Shown here: one piece after another, positions 1 through 9,273 of the stretch
Numbering within the stretch: the first letter of the stretch is position 1
Layout: every line of letters begins with the position of its first letter
Source of the DNA: Takakia lepidozioides
Taxonomy: Eukaryota > Streptophyta > Takakiopsida > Takakiales > Takakiaceae
Direction of reading: 5' to 3'
DNA length: 64,000 bases
Assembly: GCA_030704615.1 (NCBI GenBank)
Contig: CM060733.1
Location: forward strand, 37,012,001 to 37,076,000
The notes under the pieces: model-generated
The model's database searches: none
What the model was told of the DNA's origin: nothing
The model's input: only the letters and a program-made list of their open reading frames with translations
Made by a program: the position numbers and the translations under genes

Positions 1-1701
1 AGAGAGTTCGTAGTGGCTTATGCTAGCCGCTCGAACAACGTTGCAGAGTCTAAGTATAGCTCATATGAGGGAGAATGCTTAGCTGCAGTGTGGGCCGTGG
101 CACACTTCAGGTGCTATCTATACGACAATCTCTTCACCCTTGTCACAGTTCACCAACCACTCAAGTGGTTGATGGAGTCAGACAAGCTTACGGGGAAGCT
201 TGCACGGTGGGCACTCATCCTTCAAGAGTAGGACTTTCAGGTGGTGCATCGACCGGGTTTGGTCAATCGCAATGCAGATGGGTTGAGTCGCAATCCATGC
301 ACGAGCCAACAAGATGACACTGGAGCTCGGTGGCATGGTGAGACGGACGAGGAGATGGTGCCCGGATGGCATGCATCTGCATTTCTGTGTATCTTGACAG
401 CAGAAGGCCAGGTTGGACGTGCAACAGGGATGACTGTAGATCAAGTGTCTGAGGATCCTGAGGCTAGCAATGAGCAAGGTGGCGCCAAAGATATACATGA
501 GGATTCAGTTGTGTTGGACTACCTCCGCACTGGAGACACTGCAGCCACTGTGACTGCCAAGGAGAGGGATCGGATCCTACAACGAGCCAAGAGGTTCAAG
601 TGGGAGGGGACACACCTGCTCCAAGTGTGGGAGGATGGTCAAGTGAGGATTGTGCCTCACCCAACACAGCGGGCACAGTTAGTGCGGCATGCCCATGAGG
701 AGTTGGGGCATTTTGGGGTGCGACGCATTCATAGTCTACTGTAGGGGCAGTATTGGTGGCGTGGTATGCACACGGAGGTGCAACAATTTGTGGCTAGGTG
801 CATGGTGTGTGACAGGGTGCGTGCTTCATTCAACGCCCCTACTCCACAATTGCACCCTCTTCCGATCATGGGATTGGGCTACAGGTGGAGTTTTGACTTC
901 GCAGGGCCGTTGCCACTGACCATGCGCCACAACAAGTACGTGTTGGTGATGGTGGAGCACTTCTCCAAGTGGATTGAATTGGTTCCATTGCCTGATAAGG
1001 CTAGTGAGGGAGCTGCGTATGCATTCTTGGATTGTGTGCTTAGCCGATTCGGTGCTCCAGCTGAGGTACTCACGGACCAAGGGAGAGAGTTCTTGGGGGA
1101 GTTTCAGGCTTTGTGTGACAAGGTCTTGATAGACCACCGCACCACTTCTCGGGATCATCCTGAGGCCGATGGCTTGGCAGAGAGAGTTGTTCAGACAGTA
1201 AAGAGGGGTTTGCGCAAGTATGGCTTGCAGAAGGGACACCTAGGAGATTGGGACCTTCAGTTACCCTGGTTAGCCATGGGCTACAGGTTCAGCAAGCAAG
1301 CATCACTTGCCTCCTTCTCACCATACTTTCTTCTCTTTGGCCGAGAGCCGGATTTGCCTACATCCATTCGCAGAGAAGCTGCTACAGTTCTTAACCTTGA
1401 CGATCCGGACGTGTGGGCACGTGCATGTGAGCAGCGTGCAAAGTTGTTCAAGAAAGTCATGCCCATGGCTTTTGAGAACCTTGCCATTGCACAACATCGT
1501 GATACGTTGAGGTATGCTACCATACGTGGTGGGGGCTATCGTCCTGGGGTTCGGAGATTCAACCCTGGTGACTATGTCTATCTGCAGCAGACTGCTCCTA
1601 CGACATTGGATGTGACTGCAGGACGTGTTATTTTGAGGGTTCGAGAGGTTTTGCCCTCAGGAGTCCTGATCTTGGAGGGTCGGGATGGCTCACCTCCATA
1701 G
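1..1701 (+). mobile_element. Ty3/gypsy retrotransposon pol remnant (RNase H + integrase), 5' cut by window edge
   Basis: One reading frame runs from base 1 to the TAG at 1699-1701, broken by in-frame TAG codons at 229-231 and 742-744. The first part is a gypsy RNase H (AYASRSNN, then an ExE/CLAAVWAV helix and HQPLKWLM). The usual TDH is TVH here, so an acidic position is lost. Next come a spacer with a VNRNADGLSR motif and an H2C2 zinc-binding integrase N-domain (HEELGH ... CMVC, about 688-805). The integrase core follows, with acidic residues in WSFDFAG, LTDQGREF and LAERVVQ (about 880-1200). Reverse transcriptase would lie left of the window. No LTR could be delimited downstream. The stops make this copy non-functional unless read through. 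Confidence 0.9.
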
Positions 1702-2203
1702 CTCTAGGTATTGAGAGAAGCTCATGGAGGCTCAACTACAAGAAGATGAGCCTCCTCAACACTCACAAGGGGAAAACCTATCTCCATGTCTCAAGTGAGG
1801 TTCGACACCTCACTTGGCATGTGAGACCAAATGAAGTCCCAACACACAAAATATAAATAGAAATATCTAAAATGTCCTAGTTAACTAGAAGTAGGTAATT
1901 CTAGATAACCATGACTAAAACCATGACAGCTGTCGTGCACCTAAGCATTGTGCCACAACATACATCGTTGTCCACCACACAATCTAAGCACACAATCCTA
2001 GAAAGCTATACCACAATATAGGTGCACGACAACTGCAATACCATCTAATACATTTCTGAAGTGCAAATGTCAAATAGTAGCAGGTTAAGATCCATTAGAA
2101 CAAACATAGTCGGGGCTTTCAAAATTGGTAACCAAAGGCGGAGCATCCCTACGGTGCTAGAGAGCCCAAGACGATAAATCCTTCCTCACGTTGTATCTTC
2201 AGG
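1702..2203. other. A+T-rich stretch with no recognisable gene
   Basis: Directly after the gypsy frame there is a second TAG two codons downstream, then A+T-rich non-coding sequence without a long ORF. It may contain the retroelement 3' untranslated region or LTR, but no repeat pair inside the window proves this. Confidence 0.4.
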
Positions 2204-2342
2204 ATGCGACGTTTTTTTTGCGACGCCCATGCGACTCCCGGGCGATGGCTAGTGTCACAAATACGGCGCCTGCCCCGTGCCTGAAATTGGCTTTTTTGCG
2301 GCGTGACCCGGGCGTGGCAAAGGCCCCCCTTTTCCTGTAGTG
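2204..2342 (+). mobile_element. CACTA-type transposon right terminus (copy A)
   Basis: The segment ends in CCCCCCTTTTCCTGTAGTG. Its complement begins CACTACAGGAAAAGGGG, the canonical start of En/Spm (CACTA) terminal inverted repeats. The subterminal part is G+C rich and contains GCGGCGTGACC, also present in copy B at 5070-5275. The matching left terminus is not visible, so the element is truncated or its other end is too diverged. Confidence 0.6.
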
Positions 2343-2452
2343 CACAGCTATAGGTGCTATATGTTTCTGAGGACATGGCATCTGGCAAGTTGTCCAGATG
2401 CCACGTGAGCCAGATAACGACATGTCAGCAGGCCCTCGCCACGTGAGCCTCA

Positions 2453-2640
2453 CGCTCACGCCACATCAGCTAGTGTGCGGCTGCGCTCACGCCACGTCAC
2501 CATCGCGTGAGCGTACGCTCTCACGCTTACGCCACGTCAGCGTGACCCCATGCTCACGCCACATCAGCTGTTATGCGCCTGCGCTCGCATTACGTCACCA
2601 TCGCGTGAGCATACGCTCTCACGCTCACACGGAAGTCACG
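2453..2640. repeat. 98-bp tandem duplication
   Basis: A G+C-rich unit with several CACGTCA/CGCTCACG motifs occurs twice. ACATCAGC at 2463 and 2561, and the following CACCATCGCGTGAGC, repeat at a spacing of 98 bases with scattered substitutions. No coding function is apparent. Confidence 0.75.
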
Positions 2641-2644
2641 TCCC

Positions 2645-2786
2645 TGAGAGCAGCAACACTTGCTGTTCTTAGGCCTTCACATGCTTTGTTGGCTCTCTCT
2701 CTCCATCTCTTCTTGCCCCTCTCTCTCCTCTCTGATTTTTGTTTTTTTATTGTGGGGAGTGACAAAAAAGAGAGAGAGAGAGAGAG

Positions 2787-2822
<36 letters not shown>

Positions 2823-2988
2823 AGAGGGACAGAGAGGGCGAGACGAGCAAACAAAAACAAAAAAGGTGGGGGGGGGGGGACTGAGCAGTTGTTGCTGCTC
2901 AGTCACTCTCTCCCCCACATTTTAATTTTATTTTTCTTGCACCCTCACTGGTGGGGGGAGCTGAGAGCAGCAACACTTGCTGCTCTCA
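2645..2988. repeat. Three related GAGCAGCAA hairpin palindromes
   Basis: Short inverted repeats with a shared core lie at about 2645-2671, 2881-2902 and 2962-2987. The third is almost perfect: GAGAGCAGCA, a 4-5 base loop, then TGCTGCTCTC. The first has the same left arm with a decayed right arm. They may be ends of a small foldback element. Confidence 0.55.
2766..2820. repeat. (GA)n(TA)n compound microsatellite
   Basis: About 13 GA dinucleotides run directly into about 14 AT dinucleotides, the type of sequence that slips in replication. Homopolymer runs (G at 2870-2879, T at 3003-3019) follow nearby. Confidence 0.95.
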
Positions 2989-3036
2989 CCCCCCCCACAT
3001 GTTTTTTTTTTTTTTTTTGGATCTGGAATGTAGAGA

Positions 3037-3660
3037 TTGTTTCTTGGTGAGGCCAACTTTTGGGTTTGCATGACAAGTGCCAGGCTTATGGGGAAAGAGA
3101 AGAAGTCCCATGCCCCAAAGAAATGGGCGGAAAACCCGTTTGCTCTATCGGCACATATGACGCGGGCTGGTGTCTCACGGTTAACCAGCCCCGTCGACAG
3201 CCACAGCCGAAGGGCTCGTCTGCCCCCTGAGGCCAGTACCCCCCCCCCCCCTCTTGTCCCCGTCTTGGATTCGCCAGGGGCCGGCTCAACCACCTCTCCT
3301 ATTCGGGAGGTTGTTGTTGGGCCGGATGCTTAGTTGAGCACACCCCCGGCCACCAAGACAAGTGAAATGTACCTTGGCAAGCGCATCACCCGTTCGGGGG
3401 CCCGGTTCGGGCAACTTTTGGATGTCACCCCTATACAGACCCCTTCCTCCGCAGCGAAGGCCGCACTTGCCAAGGCCCAAGGTCAGGTTGAAGGGCCTCG
3501 GGATGTGGCTATTCCTAGCCCAATGTTGAGCATGAGGGAGGAGTTGACGAGGAGGGCCAATGACGAGGCCGAGATAGCGAAGCGCCTCAAATTAGTCAAG
3601 CCGGGTGAGGGCTTCTACCCTGCTTCGCATTTTGGGGGGGGGGAGGAGGAGCTACAGGCC
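3037..3660 (+). pseudogene. Unrecognised transposon-like ORF, 5' part
   Basis: A frame open from 3037 is broken only by a TAG at 3331-3333 and continues to the hAT-type insertion at 3661. The product is rich in Pro, Ser, Ala and charged residues. Its second half is probably helical (EELTRRANDEAEIAKRLKLV), preceded by KRITRSGARF. I do not recognise the family. The setting between CACTA ends suggests a transposon-encoded protein. It probably continues at 3956, because removing the small element plus one target duplication puts both sides in the same frame. Confidence 0.4.
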
Positions 3661-3947
3661 CAGTGTTTTTTTTTCTGGCGAATAATCGCCAGATTTCGAC
3701 TTGGAAAATGGGTCAGCGACTTTTACTAAGGAATTTTGGGATTAAAAATCAAAGAAAATCGCTAGAAAATGCCAAAGGGTAAATACCAGGAGCCAGATTT
3801 GTCCTACGTGGACCTGTCAAAGTATGACACCTGTAATATAGCCTCTTTTCCAGCTCTGTCACCCCGTTATTCTCGCCACATGGGCGTTGGGTAGAATCTA
3901 CATGTCGCCCTGCAAGCGATTTTGGAAAAGTGAAAAAAAAAACACTG
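3661..3947. mobile_element. Small non-autonomous hAT-type element (MITE)
   Basis: The 287-bp element begins CAGTGTTTTTTTTT and ends AAAAAAAAAACACTG, a terminal inverted repeat with the hAT-like CAGTG start. It is flanked by 8-bp near-identical direct repeats, TACAGGCC (3653-3660) and TAGAGGCC (3948-3955), the target-site length of hAT elements. An internal hairpin TCTGGCGA...TCGCCAGA lies at 3674-3693. It carries no transposase. A related start (TTTTTTTCTGGCGAAAAATC) occurs near 20312. Confidence 0.75.
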
Positions 3948-3955
3948 TAGAGGCC

Positions 3956-4495
3956 GGTTTGGAGCGGCCTAGCTGATCAGTGATGCCGCCCCCTCAGCCT
4001 AAGCGGTCAGTATAGAAAGGCTTGGACTACGGGGCGCCGTTGCCGGCTATGGTGGACATCTGGAACCTACTTCCAGCGGCGCTCCGGGAGGGGATAACGC
4101 GGGGACTTTCGGCAGCGGGGACTCCTGCCACATCGGGTGACACTGGGGCCGAGTCGGCCAAGCTTGCAAAGGTACAACCGTCACACCTTGCCCATTCCAT
4201 ATTTTGTCATTTCTTTTGCATGCATGTATTTCTTTCTTATTTGTTTCTTTTTTGAATTTGGGGGGGTTATTTGTCTTCAGGAGGCAGAGACATTCTTGGC
4301 CGGTTGGGTGCACTCTGGTGGGGTTGCCAATGAGGTAGAGCACATGGTGTTGATGAAGGACCCGAACACCAAAGGTAAGAAGAAGAGGCCTCGACCTCCC
4401 AAGGTCCCTTTTACCATCAATGAAGGGGCTGCTGAGGAGAGAGAGAGAGAAGGGAGATCATTAATGCACATGCAACAAATGGAAGGTGACATCAA
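3956..4495 (+). pseudogene. Unrecognised transposon-like ORF, 3' part with possible intron
   Basis: Frame 4022-4171 encodes an Ala/Gly-rich segment (MVDIWNLLPAALREG). It stops at a good donor (AAAG/GTACAA). A polypyrimidine tract then ends in CTTCAG at 4281, and an open segment with FLAGWVHSGG and KKKRPRPPKVPF follows to about 4495. The intron interpretation is mine. In-frame stops upstream (3974 and 4014) show decay. Family unknown. Confidence 0.35.
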
Positions 4496-4499
4496 TGAT

Positions 4500-4980
4500 T
4501 TGCCAACCTGTGAAATTCCAAAATGTGGTTTGGGTTGGACCTTTTTTTCCATTGCCCTCCGAATTCTTTCTCTAGCACGGTACCTCTTGTTCTTCAAGTT
4601 CTGCCCCGCCATCTCCATCACCCTTGTCTCACTCCAATTGCCCGGAAACCGGCGTTCTAACTCAGTGGCATACTTGCGCTTCTGGCCATAGTGCTGATCA
4701 ACCCACTCGATGTGCCAAGGGAACCACGCCGCTGTGAGTTCAAAGGCTGGCCCCTTCATAGCCGCCCAAAATGCACCGCACGGGTCACCATGCTTATTGA
4801 CCTCCACCGGTGGCACAATGATCTTTGCCAAGGCCACCTCCTTTATCCCCCGGGATTTCTTCTTCTTCTTCCCACCCTCTCACTTCTTTGCAAGCTCCTT
4901 CCCCACCTCCTTTGTTACCGGGCACTGCCCTCCCCCGCATGCACACTTACCCCCGCGTCTCCATGGGACTTCTTCTTCTT
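4500..4980 (-). pseudogene. Lys-rich protein remnant, antisense to the neighbouring ORF
   Basis: The minus strand is open from about 4885 down to 4500. It has a Lys-rich stretch, then KEVALAKIIVPPVEVN, a Trp/His-rich part (AAWFPWHIEWVDQHYGQ) and an Arg-rich helix (NKRYRARERIRRAMEKK). The same frame is readable further upstream (VTKEVGKELAKK) across one TGA. This looks like a real but decayed coding sequence of transposon origin. I do not recognise the family. Confidence 0.4.
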
Positions 4981-5069
4981 CTTCTTCTTTTCCTTCCCCT
5001 TCTCCATGACTACCTCCTTCCCCTTCCCCGCTACTTCCTCTTTCTCCTTCTCCTATCAGTGCCCTGGAT

Positions 5070-5275
5070 CGTCAAGATGCGACGTCGGGGCGTCACTGGA
5101 GGGGGGCCGGCTTGCAACCCCCATCCGTCGCATTTATGCAACGTTATACTAGTGATGCCCTGGGGACGGTCGTGCCACTTCCCCCCCGCCCCTGCCCAAA
5201 AAGTGGCGTTTAGTGACGCCGCGGCGTGACCGCGCTGTTGCCGTGGCGCCACTAACCCCCCCTTTTCCTGTAGTG
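5070..5275 (+). mobile_element. CACTA-type transposon right terminus (copy B)
   Basis: It ends CCCCCCCTTTTCCTGTAGTG at 5275, the same orientation and same terminal bases as copy A, with the shared GCGGCGTGACC subterminal motif. The ORF remnants at 3037-4980 could belong to this element, but no left terminus (CACTACAGGAAAA) is found within the window. The 360 bases after it (5276-5639) show no gene. Confidence 0.6.
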
Positions 5276-5639
5276 AGGCAAGTGAAAATAAGACTGAATA
5301 CTTGCAGCAAACAGTGGCCCACACAACACCTTGCTACACTTATGAAGCGATTGGGATACATGCGTAACATTTGGAGGCTAATGTGCGTAAACAAACCTCA
5401 GCATAGACATAGACGGGAAGACAAAACCGTTGACAAGCTTCTGTTGGCTAGGAAAAGTGACTCTTACAGGGTGGGATAGACATCGTGAGAATACTCCACT
5501 GCCGAGGTAATCCATTTTTTTTCTGGGCATTAGTCTGATTGTTGGCCAACCGCTTAGGAGTAGAGTGTGGGGCCACAAGCTGCTCAGCCTCATTCTCTTT
5601 TAGTTTCCATTTAATTGTTTTGGTCTTCTATGGAATGCC

Positions 5640-6615
5640 ATGTTTAACACCTTTACACGCGACCAATGCCTGTATGTTGCGTTGATGAATCTCCTGAGCA
5701 CAGATCAGTGGTGCAAGAATGACAACATTCTCATTATGATTCTCTTAGGTCAATTCATGGAGGGCACTCCGGGGGGACACTCATTGCAGATATCATCCAC
5801 ACTTTGGAAAAAGTACAGGGCTCCAATTCCGCAAAATATCCGCAATAAACATTGTATATTGATTCTCGGGGTCGGACCAGATATCAAGAAATCAAGAATG
5901 ACAACCGAAACTTTTTGAAGGATGAAAATATTCCGAACATATCTATTGCAGAAACAACAGACATGATGGACTATAAGTATATTGACAGAAAGATTGTAGG
6001 TCTAGGGGGACCCTCATTTTTTTCCACTAACAGTGCACAGAAATATGAACAAAATACAAATAGCGACCCCTCCTGCTTGTTCTGTAATGATGATGTCAAT
6101 GAACTCAACAACACTGTCTGGTTAGCTGCCCATTGTCTTTTCTTTCTATGTTGCTTGGAACTATCTTCCCTCCCTTTCAAACTTATTTCTGCTTCTCAAT
6201 ATGCATAATGGCTCCTTCTGGAAACACTGCCCAATATGGGCTTGTCTCCCATACTCTTTGGTCCCTATGGAAAGCTAGATGTATTCTTGTTTCTGAAGGG
6301 AGGCGCCCCAACATGAGATTAATTCTGCACAAGCTTCATTCTCACCTAATGCCACATGGGCGCAAGGCTTGGGTTGCTTTGCAAGCAGCTTTTTCCAAGT
6401 GCAACGAAAGAAGGCGTCTACAACTTCTTGCTAGAAACTTAGATCACTTGGAACGATGGGTTCCCCAGCCATATGAGAGGTCGTCAGGTGAAATGGATGA
6501 CCCGGAGATTAATTGGTGCCATCAGAAGATGCGCATCTCTAAGGCCAAAACGCAGCTTGATTTTGATGGCTCTAGTTTGCTTTCCTTTTCATTGCCTTAT
6601 GCCCAACTATCATAG
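5640..6615 (+). pseudogene. Non-LTR retrotransposon 3' ORF remnant (zf-RVT-like)
   Basis: Open stretches in three frames (5640-5918, 5852-6208, 6133-6615) overlap in the manner of a frameshifted ORF. The middle one has a Cys/His cluster (PSCLFCND ... AAHCLFFLCC). The last has SHTLWSLWKARCILVSEGRRP, like the Trp-x-x-Trp-Lys-x-Arg region that follows the reverse-transcriptase zinc-binding domain in plant LINEs. Upstream domains are absent. The T-rich 6616-6840 shows no gene. Confidence 0.5.
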
Positions 6616-6864
6616 CGTGCTGGCTCCCGTTTTTCACTCTCCCATTCTGCAGATCCTCCCTTCTTTTGGTTATTGGGTATTCCCGGTGTGTTCCGCTTTG
6701 GGGGGGGGGTGGGCAGGAGGTTATTTTTTCCTCCTTCTGCTCCTTTGTCTTTTCAATAATTTTTTTTCAGGGCCTCTGTCCCTTTGAAAAAACATAACAA
6801 AAACTATCCCCTGTTCCGAAAATAAAATAAAAATTCCTTTCAAGCCCTAGGAGAACGGGTAACT

Positions 6865-6932
6865 TAGTAGGTGTGAGGATTGGAACCCAGTATCAGCAGG
6901 GTGGGAGGCACTATGAGCTGAGCTGGTGTATG
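6865..6932 (-). repeat. tRNA-like sequence, possible SINE head
   Basis: On the minus strand CCAGCTCAGCTCATAG resembles a pol III A box and TGGGTTCCAATCC (6877-6889) a B box. The spacing fits a tRNA or tRNA-derived SINE. A full cloverleaf with acceptor stem was not found, so it is called a tRNA relic rather than a tRNA gene. Confidence 0.45.
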
Positions 6933-6934
6933 AA

Positions 6935-7539
6935 ATCACAAGTGTCGGCCGACCGGGAAAGATGAATTGCGCAGGCAATGAGTCCGTTTCCAGAGCCCAA
7001 TTTCTTGACTCTTCTTCGCGCCCTGCTCGGCGCTTTCTCGGTGCAATTTCTCAGAAATGAAGCGATGTAGTTTGCATGGCATACTGTCCTTGACTTTGCA
7101 TGCTAATATTTGTTGATGTTACTTTGTTCTCCACTCTCGATTTGCTTTGTCGTGTGAATTTACTGGCCGGCGAACGAGAAAAGTGGTTTTCCAGTCGATA
7201 TCCCAGCCTTGGTGCAGGCATCCCTATGAGGTTTTCGGCGGAAATTACGAACTATTCAGCTCCCTCTGTCGATTTCCCAGTGTAATGCATCCTTGTGTTT
7301 TAGGTCATATATTTGTAGATCTGTTGCTAGCTCCAGTCGATTTTGTCCAACAACGGATCTCAATTGTTTGACCGTATTCGCCATGCCCTGATTGCTGCAA
7401 GTGTGAGGTATGAGGGTAGAATGACTTTGATTTGAATGTTACGTAGGTGCTGGAAGTCGGAGTCATCTGGAAATGGAGACAAGGAATCTGGGTGATATAC
7501 TGGGAAGAGCAATTTGTGGAAGTGCCGAGTAGGTTCAAC
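6935..7539 (+). promoter_or_regulatory. Upstream region and probable 5' UTR of VPS13
   Basis: This is the 600 bp before the VPS13 start codon. It holds no long ORF with known homology. A possible UTR intron acceptor (TTACGTAG) lies at 7440-7447. No TATA box could be assigned with confidence. Confidence 0.3.
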
Positions 7540-9273
7540 ATGTTTGAGGCGCACGTAATGTCTCTGTACTTTTTCACAGTCTTACCATGCCATCTTGTTG
7601 GTTGCTATTCCATGGGGCTCTCGTCTCTTTTCTGCTTGGTTGTCCCCTCTCACTCTTTCCCCTTTTGTACAAGGTCAGACTTTGGTTTACGGAATCAAGA
7701 TTGAAATCAGTCCTTTTCTGGTTCACAGCCTGAAGTGTATTATTGTGCAACAGCTACTATCTGTTGTGCTCTATGGCATCATCCAACAGATTCAATCTTG
7801 GCCGCTCTTGGTTCTGGTAGTTGCTTGTCATAAGCTGCCTCCCAGCAGAAAATTTTCTCTAATAATTTGCATGGAGGCAAGCTAGGTGATGTACATTATG
7901 TGGAAATGATGGACAAGATCATTTGAGGTTGGTTGGTGAGGATACTAGGAGCTTAATTCTGACTTCGGCAACCGGATGTGAATGTGAAAATATGAAATCA
8001 ACACAACTGCTGAAGAATTTAGAAGTAACAGCTATCTTTGACCTGTCATGTATGTCTAATGCCTTGAGGACTTCACCATACCTCCCACAGAAGACTTGGA
8101 TGAGTACCTGACAATGTCTGGGCACATGGTTTTCATCGCAGGTTTTGCATCTTCTCCGCCTCTATTTAGGAGAGTATGTACGCGGCCTTTCTTTGGAAGC
8201 ACTGAAGATCAGTGTCTGGAAAGGTAGTGGTCTTCCCTTGCATAGGTATTGTGATGCACATCGTGAATCCAAAGCTCTGATAAGAACTGAGCATATTGAA
8301 GATTGGGTGTTGAGAGTGACACCTCTGCTTGGGATCTCAGTTGCTGTTAAGCGGATGGGTTTAATTGGGGTTGCTGGTCTTCAACAGGGGATGTTGTCCT
8401 CAAAGATTTGCAGCTGAAGGCTGAGGCATTGAACGCCCTGAAACTTCCAATCACTGTGAAAGCTGGCTTCCTGGGTTCAGTGACCTTGAAGGTATGGTGT
8501 GGATTGGTTCCTCATGAACAATGTTGTATTGAAAATAAGAGCAAAGTATTCAGGCCTGGCAAAGTGACTGCTTATGAAACTAATGGAAAATTAAAAACTT
8601 TCTGCCACCCGGGAACTTGAAGCGATTGTATCATTCCATGCATTGTGAATCAACGTACAAGTATCAGGATTAACAGAGATGGTTGCGACATGCAGGTTCC
8701 TTGGAACCGACTTGGAAAGGAGCCAGTGATTGTGCTCTTGGATCGCATTTTTGTGCTTGCTGAGCCGTTGCAAGATGAGAAGTCATTTGCGGTGAGCACT
8801 TGCAGTCAGTGCTTAGACTGTGGTAGGCAGGGCTGGTGTTTGATTGAATTGTGCTTACTGATGGTGGGAAGTATGGCCCGCTTTTCATGTGCTACTTGCT
8901 TGACAGATTGCGCACGTGAGGGTTGCGATGTCTGCCAGTTGGTCTATCCTATAGCTTCCATACCCAGTTAGCAGGTGACTGGTTTACTTGGTGAAAAGCA
9001 CCTGGGTATGGAACCGGCTGAGAGGGGTATCATGGAGCAAACAAGTCACCTACTAACTGGACAAGTGGATAGTTGGCGCTTTGTGCCTAGTGCAAATGTG
9101 GTTGTTAGAAACATTGTATCAGAGTTATGATTGAGGGCTGTTTGACGGAAGGGCTGTTTAATTGTACATTCTTGCTTATGGCTGTCTTTAAGAGGGGGAG
9201 GGATGTGGCACTGTTGACTGTTCAGAGAGAGGACGTTGACAAGTGGTTTGAAGCGAAACGACGCCGATGTGAG
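7540..9273 (+). CDS. VPS13: VPS13 exons 1-5: chorein N-terminus
   Basis: Exons 7540-7554, 8142-8223, 8388-8491, 8696-8791 and 9226-9273 encode residues 1-115. Exon 1 carries only five codons (MFEAH) before GTAATG. This start was chosen because MFEAH joins VLHLLRLYLGEYV in phase, as in plant homologues. Exons 2-3 give ISVWKGDVVLKDLQLKAEAL and LPITVKAGFLGSVTLK, the signature chorein strands lining the lipid groove entrance. Exon 4 gives LGKEPVIVLLDRIFVLAEP. Exon 5 is a 48-bp charged helix (REDVDKWFEAKRRRCE) recognised by position and phase. Confidence 0.9.

Noticed and set aside
1702-2203. Gypsy LTR
   Set aside because: No second copy in the window and no clear TG...CA boundary with primer or polypurine sites.
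2766-2925. ORFs through the GA/TA microsatellite
   Set aside because: Their translation is only repeat-derived Arg/Glu/Ile/Tyr runs.
6865-6932. Functional tRNA gene
   Set aside because: Box-like motifs are present, but a paired acceptor stem and anticodon arm could not be drawn.
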